Part shown: piece after piece, positions 46,236 through 54,095 of the stretch | How the letters are laid out: every line of letters begins with the position of its first letter | Numbering within the stretch: position 1 is the stretch's first letter | Origin: ZC4RG30 sp964455685 | GTDB lineage: Bacteria; Pseudomonadota; Gammaproteobacteria; Steroidobacterales; Steroidobacteraceae | Assembly (NCBI GenBank): GCA_964455685.1 | Contig: CAYVZE010000002.1 | Span: 19,836 to 83,835, forward strand | Direction of reading: 5' to 3' | DNA length: 64,000 nucleotides | Translations under genes and position numbers: made by a program | The notes under the pieces: generated by a model | Databases searched by the model: none | What the model was told of the DNA's origin: nothing | Seen by the model: the letters and a program-made list of their open reading frames with translations, nothing else

Positions 46236-49200
46236 TCAGCGCACCGGCTGGCGTTCGCGCTGCGCCCAGGCCTGCTCCAGGCGTCGCGCCGACACGGTGA
46301 CGCGGGTCTTCAGCTGTTGCGCGAACAGCGACACGCGCAGCTCCTCCAGCAGCCAGCGGAATTCATCCTCTGCCGGCGGGATCAGCCCGCGCTCGGCCTT
46401 CACCCGCTCGCGATAGCGTGCTTCCAGCGGTGCCACCTGTGCGGCCAGCTGCGGATCGCGGCGCGGGTCGCGCAGCGCCTTGTCGATCCGTAGCTCGATG
46501 GCCTGCATGTAGCGCGGGAACTCGCGCAGGCGCTCCCAGGGGGTGACCAGCAGGAAGCCCGCCGGCACCAGCCACTCCAGCTGGGCGCGGATGTCCGCTG
46601 CCGTGCCGGCGGGTACCTTCGGCAGCGCAGACTGCACGCGCGCCAGCCTTTCCAGCGCCGCCTGCAGGGTGGTGGAAATCTCCCGCGCCGGCAGGCCGAT
46701 GCCGGCGCGTTTCGCCGCCAGGCGCGCTTCGAATGCGGTCTTGTCGCGCAGCGGCCCCTGGCCATCAAGGAACACCGTCGCCACGATGCGGTCGAGCAGG
46801 TCGTCTCGCAGGTCGCGGCCGCCTTCCACGCCGGGCGCCACCAGCGGCTGCGGCTTGAGGTTCCGGTACGCCATTTCCGCCTGCACGTTCACTGCGAGGT
46901 CGCGGCGCAGCGACTTGAACTCGCGCGACATGGCCAGGCGGATCAGCCGCATGCTGCCGCGCAGGTGGCTGGCGCGGGCCTCGGGCGGCGTGGCGAAGAC
47001 CCTGAGTCCCACCGTGTCGCCTTCGTCCACCAGCGCCGGGTAGCCTACCTGGCGCCGACCGGCGCCGCCGGTTTCCTGCTGTTCTGGGATGTCGCCGAAC
47101 TCCCACCCCTTCGCGCCGGTGGTGATCTGTGACTGCTTCGCGTACTCGTGCTGCGCCGTGCGGGAGTGCTTGGCGCGCAGCTCCGCCAGGCTCCGGGCGC
47201 GGTCGACGACGCGGCCGTTGTCGTCCAGCAGCAGGAAGTTCATGCGCAGGTGCGCAGGCAGCAGCTCGTCGCGGAAGGCGTCGGCCGGCACCGGCACGCC
47301 GCCGGTGCGCGACAGGGCGTTGGCCAGCTGCGCGTGCAGCGAGGCGTGCCCGTACTCCAGCAGCGGCAGCACCCTGGCCACGGCCTCGGGAACCGGCACG
47401 AAATGCACCCGCAGGTTCTTCGGCAGCGAGCGCACCATCGCGGTGACCTTCTCCTCGAACAGGCCGGGCACCAGCCACGCGAAAGGTTCGTCGGGCAGCT
47501 GGTTCAGCACGTGCAGCGGAACCAGCGCCGAGACACCGTCATCCTCGTGGCCCGGCTCGAAGCGGTAGCGCAGCTGGACCACCAGCGGCCCGGCCGACAG
47601 GTGGTCGGGGAAGCGCTCGGCCGGCAGTGCGTCGTCGCTGGCGGCGATGTCCTTCTCCGTCAGCCACAGCAGCTTCGGGTCCTTCGCCTCTGCCTCGCGC
47701 CGCCATCGCTCGAAGGCCGCGCCGGTGGAGATCCCCTCGGGAACGCGTGCGTCGAAGAACTCGTACAGCCGGTGCTCGTCGGCCAGCAGGTCCACGCGCC
47801 GGCCCTTGTGCTGCAGGTACTCGGTTTCCTCCAGCAGGCGGCGGTTGTGCTCGAGGAAGGGAGCGCGGCTGTCGTATTCCATCTGCACCAGCGCATGGCG
47901 GATGAACAGCTCGCGCGCGGCCACCGGGTCGATGCGCTCGTAGGGCACGCGCCGGCCCGAGGACAGCGTCAGGCCGAACAACGTCACCCGCTCGTAGATG
48001 GCCGCGCGTGCGGCGCGCCGTTCCCAGTGCGGGTCGTAATGCTGGCGGCGGACCAGGTGTGCGCCGGCCTGCTCGATCCAGGCCGGCTCCACCCGCGCCA
48101 CCGTGCGTGCATACACCTTGGTGGTCTGCACCTGCTCGGCGCTGACGATCCACGCCGGGCGCGCCTTGAACTGACCGGAGCCGGGGTGGATGAACAGCCT
48201 GGTGCCATTGGCGCCCAGGTACTCACCCTGTTCGCGCCGCTGCGCGACCTGGGACAGCAGCCCGGCAAGCAGGGCGCGATGGATGGATTCGTAGCTGGCC
48301 GGCTGGCTGTTCATGAGCAGGGCCAGCTCGCCCTTGACCACTTCCATCACCTGGCCGTGCACATCGTGCCATTCGACCATGCGCAGGTAGGAGAGATAAT
48401 TCTCCCGGCACCAGGCGCGCAGCTTTGCGCGCGAGAGCTCCGCGCGCTTCTCCTGGAATGCCCGCCACAGCGCCAGCAGCGACATGAAGTCCGAGTGCTC
48501 GTCGCGCCAGACGGCGTGCCTCTGGTCGGCCTGGGTCTGTTTGTCGGCGGGCCGGTCCCGCGGATCCGGCACCGACAGCGCCGCCGCGATGATGGCGACT
48601 TCCTCCAGGCAATGCTCCTGCGCCCCGGCCAGCAGCATGCGTCCCAGGCGGGGGTCGAGCGGCAGCCGCGCCAGCTGGCGGCCGATGTCGGTGAGCAGGC
48701 CGTCCTGGCCCAGCGCGCCCAGTTCGCGCAGCGTGCGCTGGCCGTCGCGGATGTAGCGCCCGTCCGGGGGCTCGACGAAGGGGAAGTCCTCGATGGCGCC
48801 CAGCTTCAGCGCATGCATCTGCAGGATGACGGCGGCGAGGTTGGTGCGCTGGATCTCCGGCTCGGTGAACTCCGGCCGCTCGAGGAAATCCTCCTCGGAG
48901 TACAGGCGGATGGCGATGCCGGGGCCCACGCGGCCGCAACGTCCGGCACGCTGGTTGGCCGAGGCGCGCGAGATCTTCTCGATGGGCAGGCGTTGCAGGC
49001 GGCTGCGGTGGCTGTAGCGGCTGATGCGCGCCACGCCGGTGTCGATCACGGCGCGGATGCCGGGCACGGTCAGCGAGGTCTCGGCCACGTTGGTGGCCAG
49101 CACGATGCGCCGCCGGCCCGAGGGCCGGAACACGCGTTCCTGCTCATGCTGCGCCAGGCGCGAGTACAGCGGCAGGATCTCGCAGCCGTGCGGATGGTGC

Positions 49201-50126
49201 TTGCGCAGTGACTCGGCGGTCTCGCGGATCTCGCGCTCGCCGGAGAGGAACACGAGGATGTCGCCGTCCTGGTCGCGCCAGAGTTCATCCACTGCGGCGA
49301 GGATGGCCTCCTGTTCGACGCCGGCGGTTTCGTCGTCTTCCTCGTCCTGCTCCACCGGCCGGTAGCGGATTTCCACCGGGTAGCTGCGGCCGGACACGTT
49401 GATGATGGGCGCGTCGCCGAAGTGGCGCGAGAAGCGTTCCGGGTCGATGGTGGCCGAGGTGATGACCAGCTTGAGGTCCGGTCGCCGCGGCAGCAGCCAC
49501 TTCAGGTAGCCCAGCAGGAAGTCGATGTTCAGCGAGCGCTCGTGCGCCTCGTCGACGATGAGGGTGTCGTAGTAGTCGAGGAAGCGATCGCCCTGGGTCT
49601 CGGCCAGCAGGATGCCGTCGGTCATCAGCTTGATGAGGCCTTCGGGGCGCGTGCGGTCCTGGAAGCGCAGCTTGTAGCCCACCAGTCCGCCCAGCGGCAC
49701 CTTCAGTTCCTCGGCAATGCGCGCTGCGACGGTGCGCGCGGCAATGCGCCGCGGCTGGGTGTGGCCGATGGCGCCGGCGATGCCGCGGCCGGCCTCCAGG
49801 CAGATCTTGGGCAGCTGCGTGGTCTTCCCGGAGCCGGTCTCGCCGCAGACGATCACCACCGGGTGGCGTTCGATGGCGCGGCGGATCTCTTCGCGATGGG
49901 CCGAGACGGGCAGTTCGGGCGGGTATTCGATGGCCGGCACACTGGCGGCCCGCGCCGCGCGCGCAGCGGCCGAGGCGGCGATCCTCTGCGCCAGTGCCGC
50001 CTCCGCGGCGGCCACGTCCTGTCCACGCTGCCGCCCGGCGCGCAGCCGGTCGCGTTCGCGGCGCAGGCGGAACTGGTCGCGACGCAGGCAGGAGTCGAGG
50101 TTGGCGGCGGGATCGGGCGGCTTCAT
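46236..50126 (-). CDS. hrpA: ATP-dependent RNA helicase HrpA (DEAH box)
   Basis: This is 1296 residues, close to E. coli HrpA. Walker A is GETGSGKTT (95-103) and the DEAH box DEAHERS (192-198). SATIDPERFSRHF and ATNVAETSLTVPGIRAVIDTG with RAGRCGRVGPG complete the helicase core. Helicase-associated and OB-fold domains follow, and the long C-terminal DUF3418-type region is intact. HrpA unwinds RNA and rescues stalled ribosomes on messages. The frame from ATG 50126 is unbroken. It is the last gene of this minus-strand block. Confidence 0.96.
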   Translation of the reverse strand: MKPPDPAANLDSCLRRDQFRLRRERDRLRAGRQRGQDVAAAEAALAQRIAASAAARAARAASVPAIEYPPELPVSAHREEIRRAIERHPVVIVCGETGSGKTTQLPKICLEAGRGIAGAIGHTQPRRIAARTVAARIAEELKVPLGGLVGYKLRFQDRTRPEGLIKLMTDGILLAETQGDRFLDYYDTLIVDEAHERSLNIDFLLGYLKWLLPRRPDLKLVITSATIDPERFSRHFGDAPIINVSGRSYPVEIRYRPVEQDEEDDETAGVEQEAILAAVDELWRDQDGDILVFLSGEREIRETAESLRKHHPHGCEILPLYSRLAQHEQERVFRPSGRRRIVLATNVAETSLTVPGIRAVIDTGVARISRYSHRSRLQRLPIEKISRASANQRAGRCGRVGPGIAIRLYSEEDFLERPEFTEPEIQRTNLAAVILQMHALKLGAIEDFPFVEPPDGRYIRDGQRTLRELGALGQDGLLTDIGRQLARLPLDPRLGRMLLAGAQEHCLEEVAIIAAALSVPDPRDRPADKQTQADQRHAVWRDEHSDFMSLLALWRAFQEKRAELSRAKLRAWCRENYLSYLRMVEWHDVHGQVMEVVKGELALLMNSQPASYESIHRALLAGLLSQVAQRREQGEYLGANGTRLFIHPGSGQFKARPAWIVSAEQVQTTKVYARTVARVEPAWIEQAGAHLVRRQHYDPHWERRAARAAIYERVTLFGLTLSSGRRVPYERIDPVAARELFIRHALVQMEYDSRAPFLEHNRRLLEETEYLQHKGRRVDLLADEHRLYEFFDARVPEGISTGAAFERWRREAEAKDPKLLWLTEKDIAASDDALPAERFPDHLSAGPLVVQLRYRFEPGHEDDGVSALVPLHVLNQLPDEPFAWLVPGLFEEKVTAMVRSLPKNLRVHFVPVPEAVARVLPLLEYGHASLHAQLANALSRTGGVPVPADAFRDELLPAHLRMNFLLLDDNGRVVDRARSLAELRAKHSRTAQHEYAKQSQITTGAKGWEFGDIPEQQETGGAGRRQVGYPALVDEGDTVGLRVFATPPEARASHLRGSMRLIRLAMSREFKSLRRDLAVNVQAEMAYRNLKPQPLVAPGVEGGRDLRDDLLDRIVATVFLDGQGPLRDKTAFEARLAAKRAGIGLPAREISTTLQAALERLARVQSALPKVPAGTAADIRAQLEWLVPAGFLLVTPWERLREFPRYMQAIELRIDKALRDPRRDPQLAAQVAPLEARYRERVKAERGLIPPAEDEFRWLLEELRVSLFAQQLKTRVTVSARRLEQAWAQRERQPVR

Positions 50127-50187
50127 GGGCGCGGCGAGGCGCGCGGCTGGCGAGGAGGGGCGAAGTCTACTGGATGCGCCCGGTCCG

Positions 50188-50209
50188 CCGAAGCCTTGCC
50201 CCGCTTCGG
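50188..50209 (-). terminator. Hairpin between xylH and hrpA
   Basis: CCGAAGC (50188-50194) and GCTTCGG (50203-50209) form a seven-base stem with an eight-base loop, 28 bases downstream of the xylH stop on the minus strand. No T-run. It probably ends or weakens the sugar operon transcript before hrpA. Confidence 0.4.
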
Positions 50210-50237
50210 GTGTGGCCGCGGCGGGCCGGCGCCGCGC

Positions 50238-51374
50238 TCAGGGCGCGTTGCGCGACAGCCGGACGTCCATCCACACGGCCAGCGCCAGCACGGTGCCACG
50301 CACGATGAATTTCATCTCCGGCGAGAACGCCAGCAGCGTCATGCCGTTGAGCAGCGTGGCCATGATCAGCGCGCCGAACAGCACCCCGCTGACGGTGCCG
50401 CGACCGCCCTTGAGGCTCGCGCCGCCGATTACGCAGGCGGCGATGGCGTCCAGCTCCATCAGCTGGCCGGTGGTGGTGGTCGAGGCGCCGGCGAAGGCCG
50501 TCTGCAGGAAGCCGGCCAGCGCCACGATCACGCCCATGATGGCGAAGGCGGCAATCACCACGCGGCCGGTGGGCACGCCGGAGACCACGGCCGCCTCCTC
50601 ATTGCCGCCGATGGCGAACAGGTAGCGGCCCAGCCTGAGGTGCCGGCAGATCACGTGCACCACGAAGGCGGTGGCAGCCAGGATCACCAGCGACAGCGGC
50701 ACGCCGCGATACTGGTTCAGCACCAGGGTGGCCAGCAGCAGCACCTGCGCGGTGACGAACCAGCGCAGGAACACGGCCTCGCCATCACTGCCAGCACCGC
50801 GGGCGCGGCGACGGTGGTGATCGCGCCAGGCAGCCAGGCCCAGCAGCGCCACGATCACGGCCGCCAGCATCCAGCCCCAGGCCGGCGGCACGTACCAGGT
50901 GGTGAGGATGGAATACAGGTTGGCCTCGCCGCCGCGCACCACCGGCACGGTCTCGTTGCGGATCACCAGCCAGTGCACGCCCTTGAAGACCAGCAGTCCC
51001 CCCAGGGTGATGATGAAGGCGGGGATCCTCTCGCGCACGATCAGCGTCCCCATGGCGGCGTACAGCAGCACGCTGGACAGCATGGTGCCGGCCAGCGCCG
51101 CCGGCGCCGGGATGCCCTGCTGCACCACCAGCACCGCGGCGATGCCGCCCATCAGGCCCAGGCCGCTGCCCACCGACAGGTCGATGTGGCCGGGCACGAT
51201 GATCAGCAGCATCCCCAGCGCCAGCACGGCGGTGGCGGCCACCTCGATGGACAGCTGCGAGAGGTTGCGCGCCGACAGGAAGGCGGGATCGGCCAGCCAG
51301 AAGCACAGCGAGATCGCAACCAGTGCGATCAGCATCGAGAAGTCGCGCAGGTCCAGGCGCTGCGAGGTGATCAT
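50238..51374 (-). CDS. xylH: Xylose-type sugar ABC transporter permease
   Basis: This is 378 residues with about ten membrane helices. Motifs of the XylH/RbsC permease family: GMLLIIVPGHIDLSVGSGLGLMGGIAAV, RERIPAFIITLGGLLVFKGVHWLVI, and the coupling segment ELDAIAACVIGGASLKGGRGTVSGVLFGALIMATLLNGM. It forms the membrane channel with XylG and XylF. ATG 51374 overlaps the xylG TGA (ATGA). Confidence 0.9.
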   Translation of the reverse strand: MITSQRLDLRDFSMLIALVAISLCFWLADPAFLSARNLSQLSIEVAATAVLALGMLLIIVPGHIDLSVGSGLGLMGGIAAVLVVQQGIPAPAALAGTMLSSVLLYAAMGTLIVRERIPAFIITLGGLLVFKGVHWLVIRNETVPVVRGGEANLYSILTTWYVPPAWGWMLAAVIVALLGLAAWRDHHRRRARGAGSDGEAVFLRWFVTAQVLLLATLVLNQYRGVPLSLVILAATAFVVHVICRHLRLGRYLFAIGGNEEAAVVSGVPTGRVVIAAFAIMGVIVALAGFLQTAFAGASTTTTGQLMELDAIAACVIGGASLKGGRGTVSGVLFGALIMATLLNGMTLLAFSPEMKFIVRGTVLALAVWMDVRLSRNAP

Positions 51375-52954
51375 CGGCCGGCACCTCCCGCTGCACCGGC
51401 GCGTCGCGCCGCGGGCGAGGCCATGGCGGCCTCGATCAGGGCCTGCTGCGACCAGGGTCTGCGGTCGAAGCGGCCGCCGACGGCTCCGTCCGCCAGCATC
51501 ACGATGCGATCGCTCATGCCCATCAGCTCCGGCAGTTCGCTCGAGACCAGCAGTACCGCCAGCCCCTGGTCCGTGAGGTCGTTGATCAACTCGTAGATCT
51601 CCAGCTTGGCGCCCACGTCGATGCCTCGCGTGGGCTCATCCAGCAGCACCACCTTCGGTCGCGTCATCAGCGACTTGCCCAGCATCACCTTCTGCTGGTT
51701 GCCGCCCGACAGGGTGGCGGTGATGGTGTCCTGGCCGGCGGCGCGGATGCGCAGGCGCCGCATGAACTCGTCGTTGGCCGCTTCCTCGCGGTCGTGGTCG
51801 AGCACGCCGCGCGGGGCCAGGCGCGCAAGGTCGGACAGCGACAGGTTGAAGCCCACGGTCTGCTGCAGCACCAGGCCGTAGCGCTTGCGGTCCTCGGTGA
51901 TCAGCACCAGGCCCTGCGCGATGCATTCCCGGGGCGAACGCGCCAGTGGCGCGCCGCCCAGGCGCACCTCGCCGCCGACGCGATGGCCCCAGAGGCCGAA
52001 CAGATGCATGAGCAGCTCGCTGCGACCGGCGCCCATCAGGCCGCCGATGCCCAACACCTCGCCGGCGCGCAGCTCCAGCGAGATGCTGGTGAGGCGTGGC
52101 GCCGCGCCCGGGGAAGGCGCCACCGTGAGGTTGTCGAGGGTGAACAGGTGCTCGCCCGGCTCGCGGCGGCGGCGCGGGAACAGGTCCTCGATGCGCCGGC
52201 CCACCATGTGTCCGATCACTTCCTCGCGCGTGGCGCGGGCCGCGTCCAGCGTGACGATGCTGCGGCCGTCGCGCAGCACCGTGATGCGGTCCGCGATGGC
52301 GAACACTTCATCGAGCCGGTGCGAGATGTAGATGCAGCCCACCCCCTTCGCCGCCAGGCCGCGCACGATGGCGAGCAGCACTTCCACCTCGCGTTCCGTG
52401 AGTGCGGCGGTGGGTTCGTCCAGCAGCAGCACGCGCGAGTCGCGGCGCAGGGCGCGGGCGATCTCCACCAGCTGGCGCTGTCCCACGCCCAGCGACTCCA
52501 CCCGCGCCGCGGGGGGCACGTCGATGCCATGGCGCGCGAGCAGTGCCTCGGCGTCGGCCAGCATGCGGTCGTGGTCCACCAGCCCCACCCGCCGCGGTTC
52601 CTGTCCCAGGAACAGGTTCTCGGCCACGGTCATCTGTGGCACCAGCGCCAGCTCCTGGTGGATCACCGCCAGGCCCGCGGCAGTGGCGTCGGCCACGCCA
52701 TCGAAGCGCTGCGCCTGGCCGTCGATGAACAGGCTGCCGCCGTGGCTGCCATGCGGGTGGATGCCGCAGAGGATCTTGATCAGCGTGGACTTGCCGGCGC
52801 CGTTCTCGCCGCAAAGCGCATGCACCTCGCCCCGGCGCAGCGTGAAGTCCACGCCGTCCAGCGCGACGACACCGCCGAAGCGCTTGGACAGGCCGCGCGC
52901 TTCCAGCAGCAGCCCGCCGGTTCGTTCTCCCGTCGCACCGGCTGCTTCAACCAT
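51371..52954 (-). CDS. xylG: Xylose-type sugar ABC transporter ATP-binding protein
   Basis: This is 527 residues with two ABC cassettes in tandem. The first has Walker A GENGAGKST, LGVGQRQLVEIARAL signature and LLLDEPTAAL; the second has a degenerate GLMGAGRSE P-loop, LSGGNQQKVMLGKSL and LLDEPTRGIDVGAK. This is the normal XylG/RbsA/MglA arrangement. It energises sugar uptake with XylH and XylF. It lies 33 bases after xylF. Confidence 0.93.
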   Translation of the reverse strand: MVEAAGATGERTGGLLLEARGLSKRFGGVVALDGVDFTLRRGEVHALCGENGAGKSTLIKILCGIHPHGSHGGSLFIDGQAQRFDGVADATAAGLAVIHQELALVPQMTVAENLFLGQEPRRVGLVDHDRMLADAEALLARHGIDVPPAARVESLGVGQRQLVEIARALRRDSRVLLLDEPTAALTEREVEVLLAIVRGLAAKGVGCIYISHRLDEVFAIADRITVLRDGRSIVTLDAARATREEVIGHMVGRRIEDLFPRRRREPGEHLFTLDNLTVAPSPGAAPRLTSISLELRAGEVLGIGGLMGAGRSELLMHLFGLWGHRVGGEVRLGGAPLARSPRECIAQGLVLITEDRKRYGLVLQQTVGFNLSLSDLARLAPRGVLDHDREEAANDEFMRRLRIRAAGQDTITATLSGGNQQKVMLGKSLMTRPKVVLLDEPTRGIDVGAKLEIYELINDLTDQGLAVLLVSSELPELMGMSDRIVMLADGAVGGRFDRRPWSQQALIEAAMASPAARRAGAAGGAGR

Positions 52955-52987
52955 GCTGCCCCGCGCCGTTCCTGCGCCGCCGATGGG

Positions 52988-54046
52988 TCACTGCCGGCCC
53001 TGGAAGATGTCCTCGCGCGCGTGGAAGCCGTCGGCGACCACGGTGTCCTCGACGTTGCCCCTGGTCACCGTGACCACGTCGAGCAGCACCGTGGGCACCT
53101 CGGTGCGGCCATTGTCGATGGCGGCGCGCGCGATGAGCGGCTTGCCGCGCGCCAGCGCCACGGCGGCCTCGGCCGCACGCTTCGCCAGCTGCTGTACCGG
53201 TTTGTAGATGGTCATGGCCTGCTCGCCGACCACGATGCGCTGCACGGCCACCAGCTCGGCATCCTGGCCGGTGACCACCACGCGGCCGGCTAAGCCTTCC
53301 TCGCGCAGCGCCTGGATGGCGCCGCCGGCGGTGCCGTCATTGGAGGCCAGCACGGCATGGATGTTGCGGCCGTGGCGGGTGATGGCCGCGTTCATGATCC
53401 GCTTGGCGTTCTCGGGCTTCCAGTCGTCGGCCCAGTCCTCGTGCAATACCTGCACCTCGCCCTTGTCGATGGCCTCGCGCAGTCCCTTGTCCTGGCCGGC
53501 CTTGAACAACGCCGCGTTGTTGTCGGTCCTGGAGCCGTAGATGCGCACCAGGCGGATGGGGCGGGGCGCATCGCGCAGGGCCTCGAGGATGTAACGTGCC
53601 TGCAATTCCCCGACGCGCTCGTTGTCGAAGGTGATGTAAAGGTCGGGCTCGCTGTCGAGGATGAGCCGGTCGTAGGAGATCACCGGGATGCCGGCGCGGT
53701 GGGCGATCTCCACGCCGCGCGCCATGGCGCGGCCGTCATGCGGCACGATCACGATCACGTCCATCTGGGCGGTGACCAGGGTCTCCACGTCGGCCACCTG
53801 GCGATTGTCGTCGCTGTTGGCCGACAGCACGGTCACGTCCGCGCCCAGCGAGCGGGCGTGCTCCACGAAGGCATCGCGGTCGCGCGTCCAGCGCGCCTCC
53901 TTCAGCGTGTCCAGCGACAGGCCGATGCGCACCGGTCGCGTTGCCTGCGCCACGGCATCGGTGTCCGCGCCGGACCGTCCCAGCACCACGCCGATCAGCA
54001 CGCTCAGCGCGAGCGATGCGACCACCAGCAAGGATTTGACGCTCAT
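52988..54046 (-). CDS. xylF: Xylose-type sugar-binding periplasmic protein
   Basis: This is 352 residues with an N-terminal signal or anchor (LLVVASLALSVLIGVVLG). It is close to XylF in pattern: RIGLSLDTLKEARWTRDRDAFVEHARSLGADVTVLSANSDD, ISYDRLILDSEPDLYITFDNERVGELQA, VLASNDGTAGGAIQALREEGLAG, VTGQDAELVAVQRIVVGEQAMTIYKP. It captures the sugar in the periplasm. Its actual ligand could be xylose, glucose or another pentose or hexose. It lies 50 bases after the GH3 gene. Confidence 0.9.
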   Translation of the reverse strand: MSVKSLLVVASLALSVLIGVVLGRSGADTDAVAQATRPVRIGLSLDTLKEARWTRDRDAFVEHARSLGADVTVLSANSDDNRQVADVETLVTAQMDVIVIVPHDGRAMARGVEIAHRAGIPVISYDRLILDSEPDLYITFDNERVGELQARYILEALRDAPRPIRLVRIYGSRTDNNAALFKAGQDKGLREAIDKGEVQVLHEDWADDWKPENAKRIMNAAITRHGRNIHAVLASNDGTAGGAIQALREEGLAGRVVVTGQDAELVAVQRIVVGEQAMTIYKPVQQLAKRAAEAAVALARGKPLIARAAIDNGRTEVPTVLLDVVTVTRGNVEDTVVADGFHAREDIFQGRQ

Positions 54047-54095
54047 TCCGCCCCCTGATTCCCGCAGCGTTTCTTCTGGTGCCGCTGACTTTCCA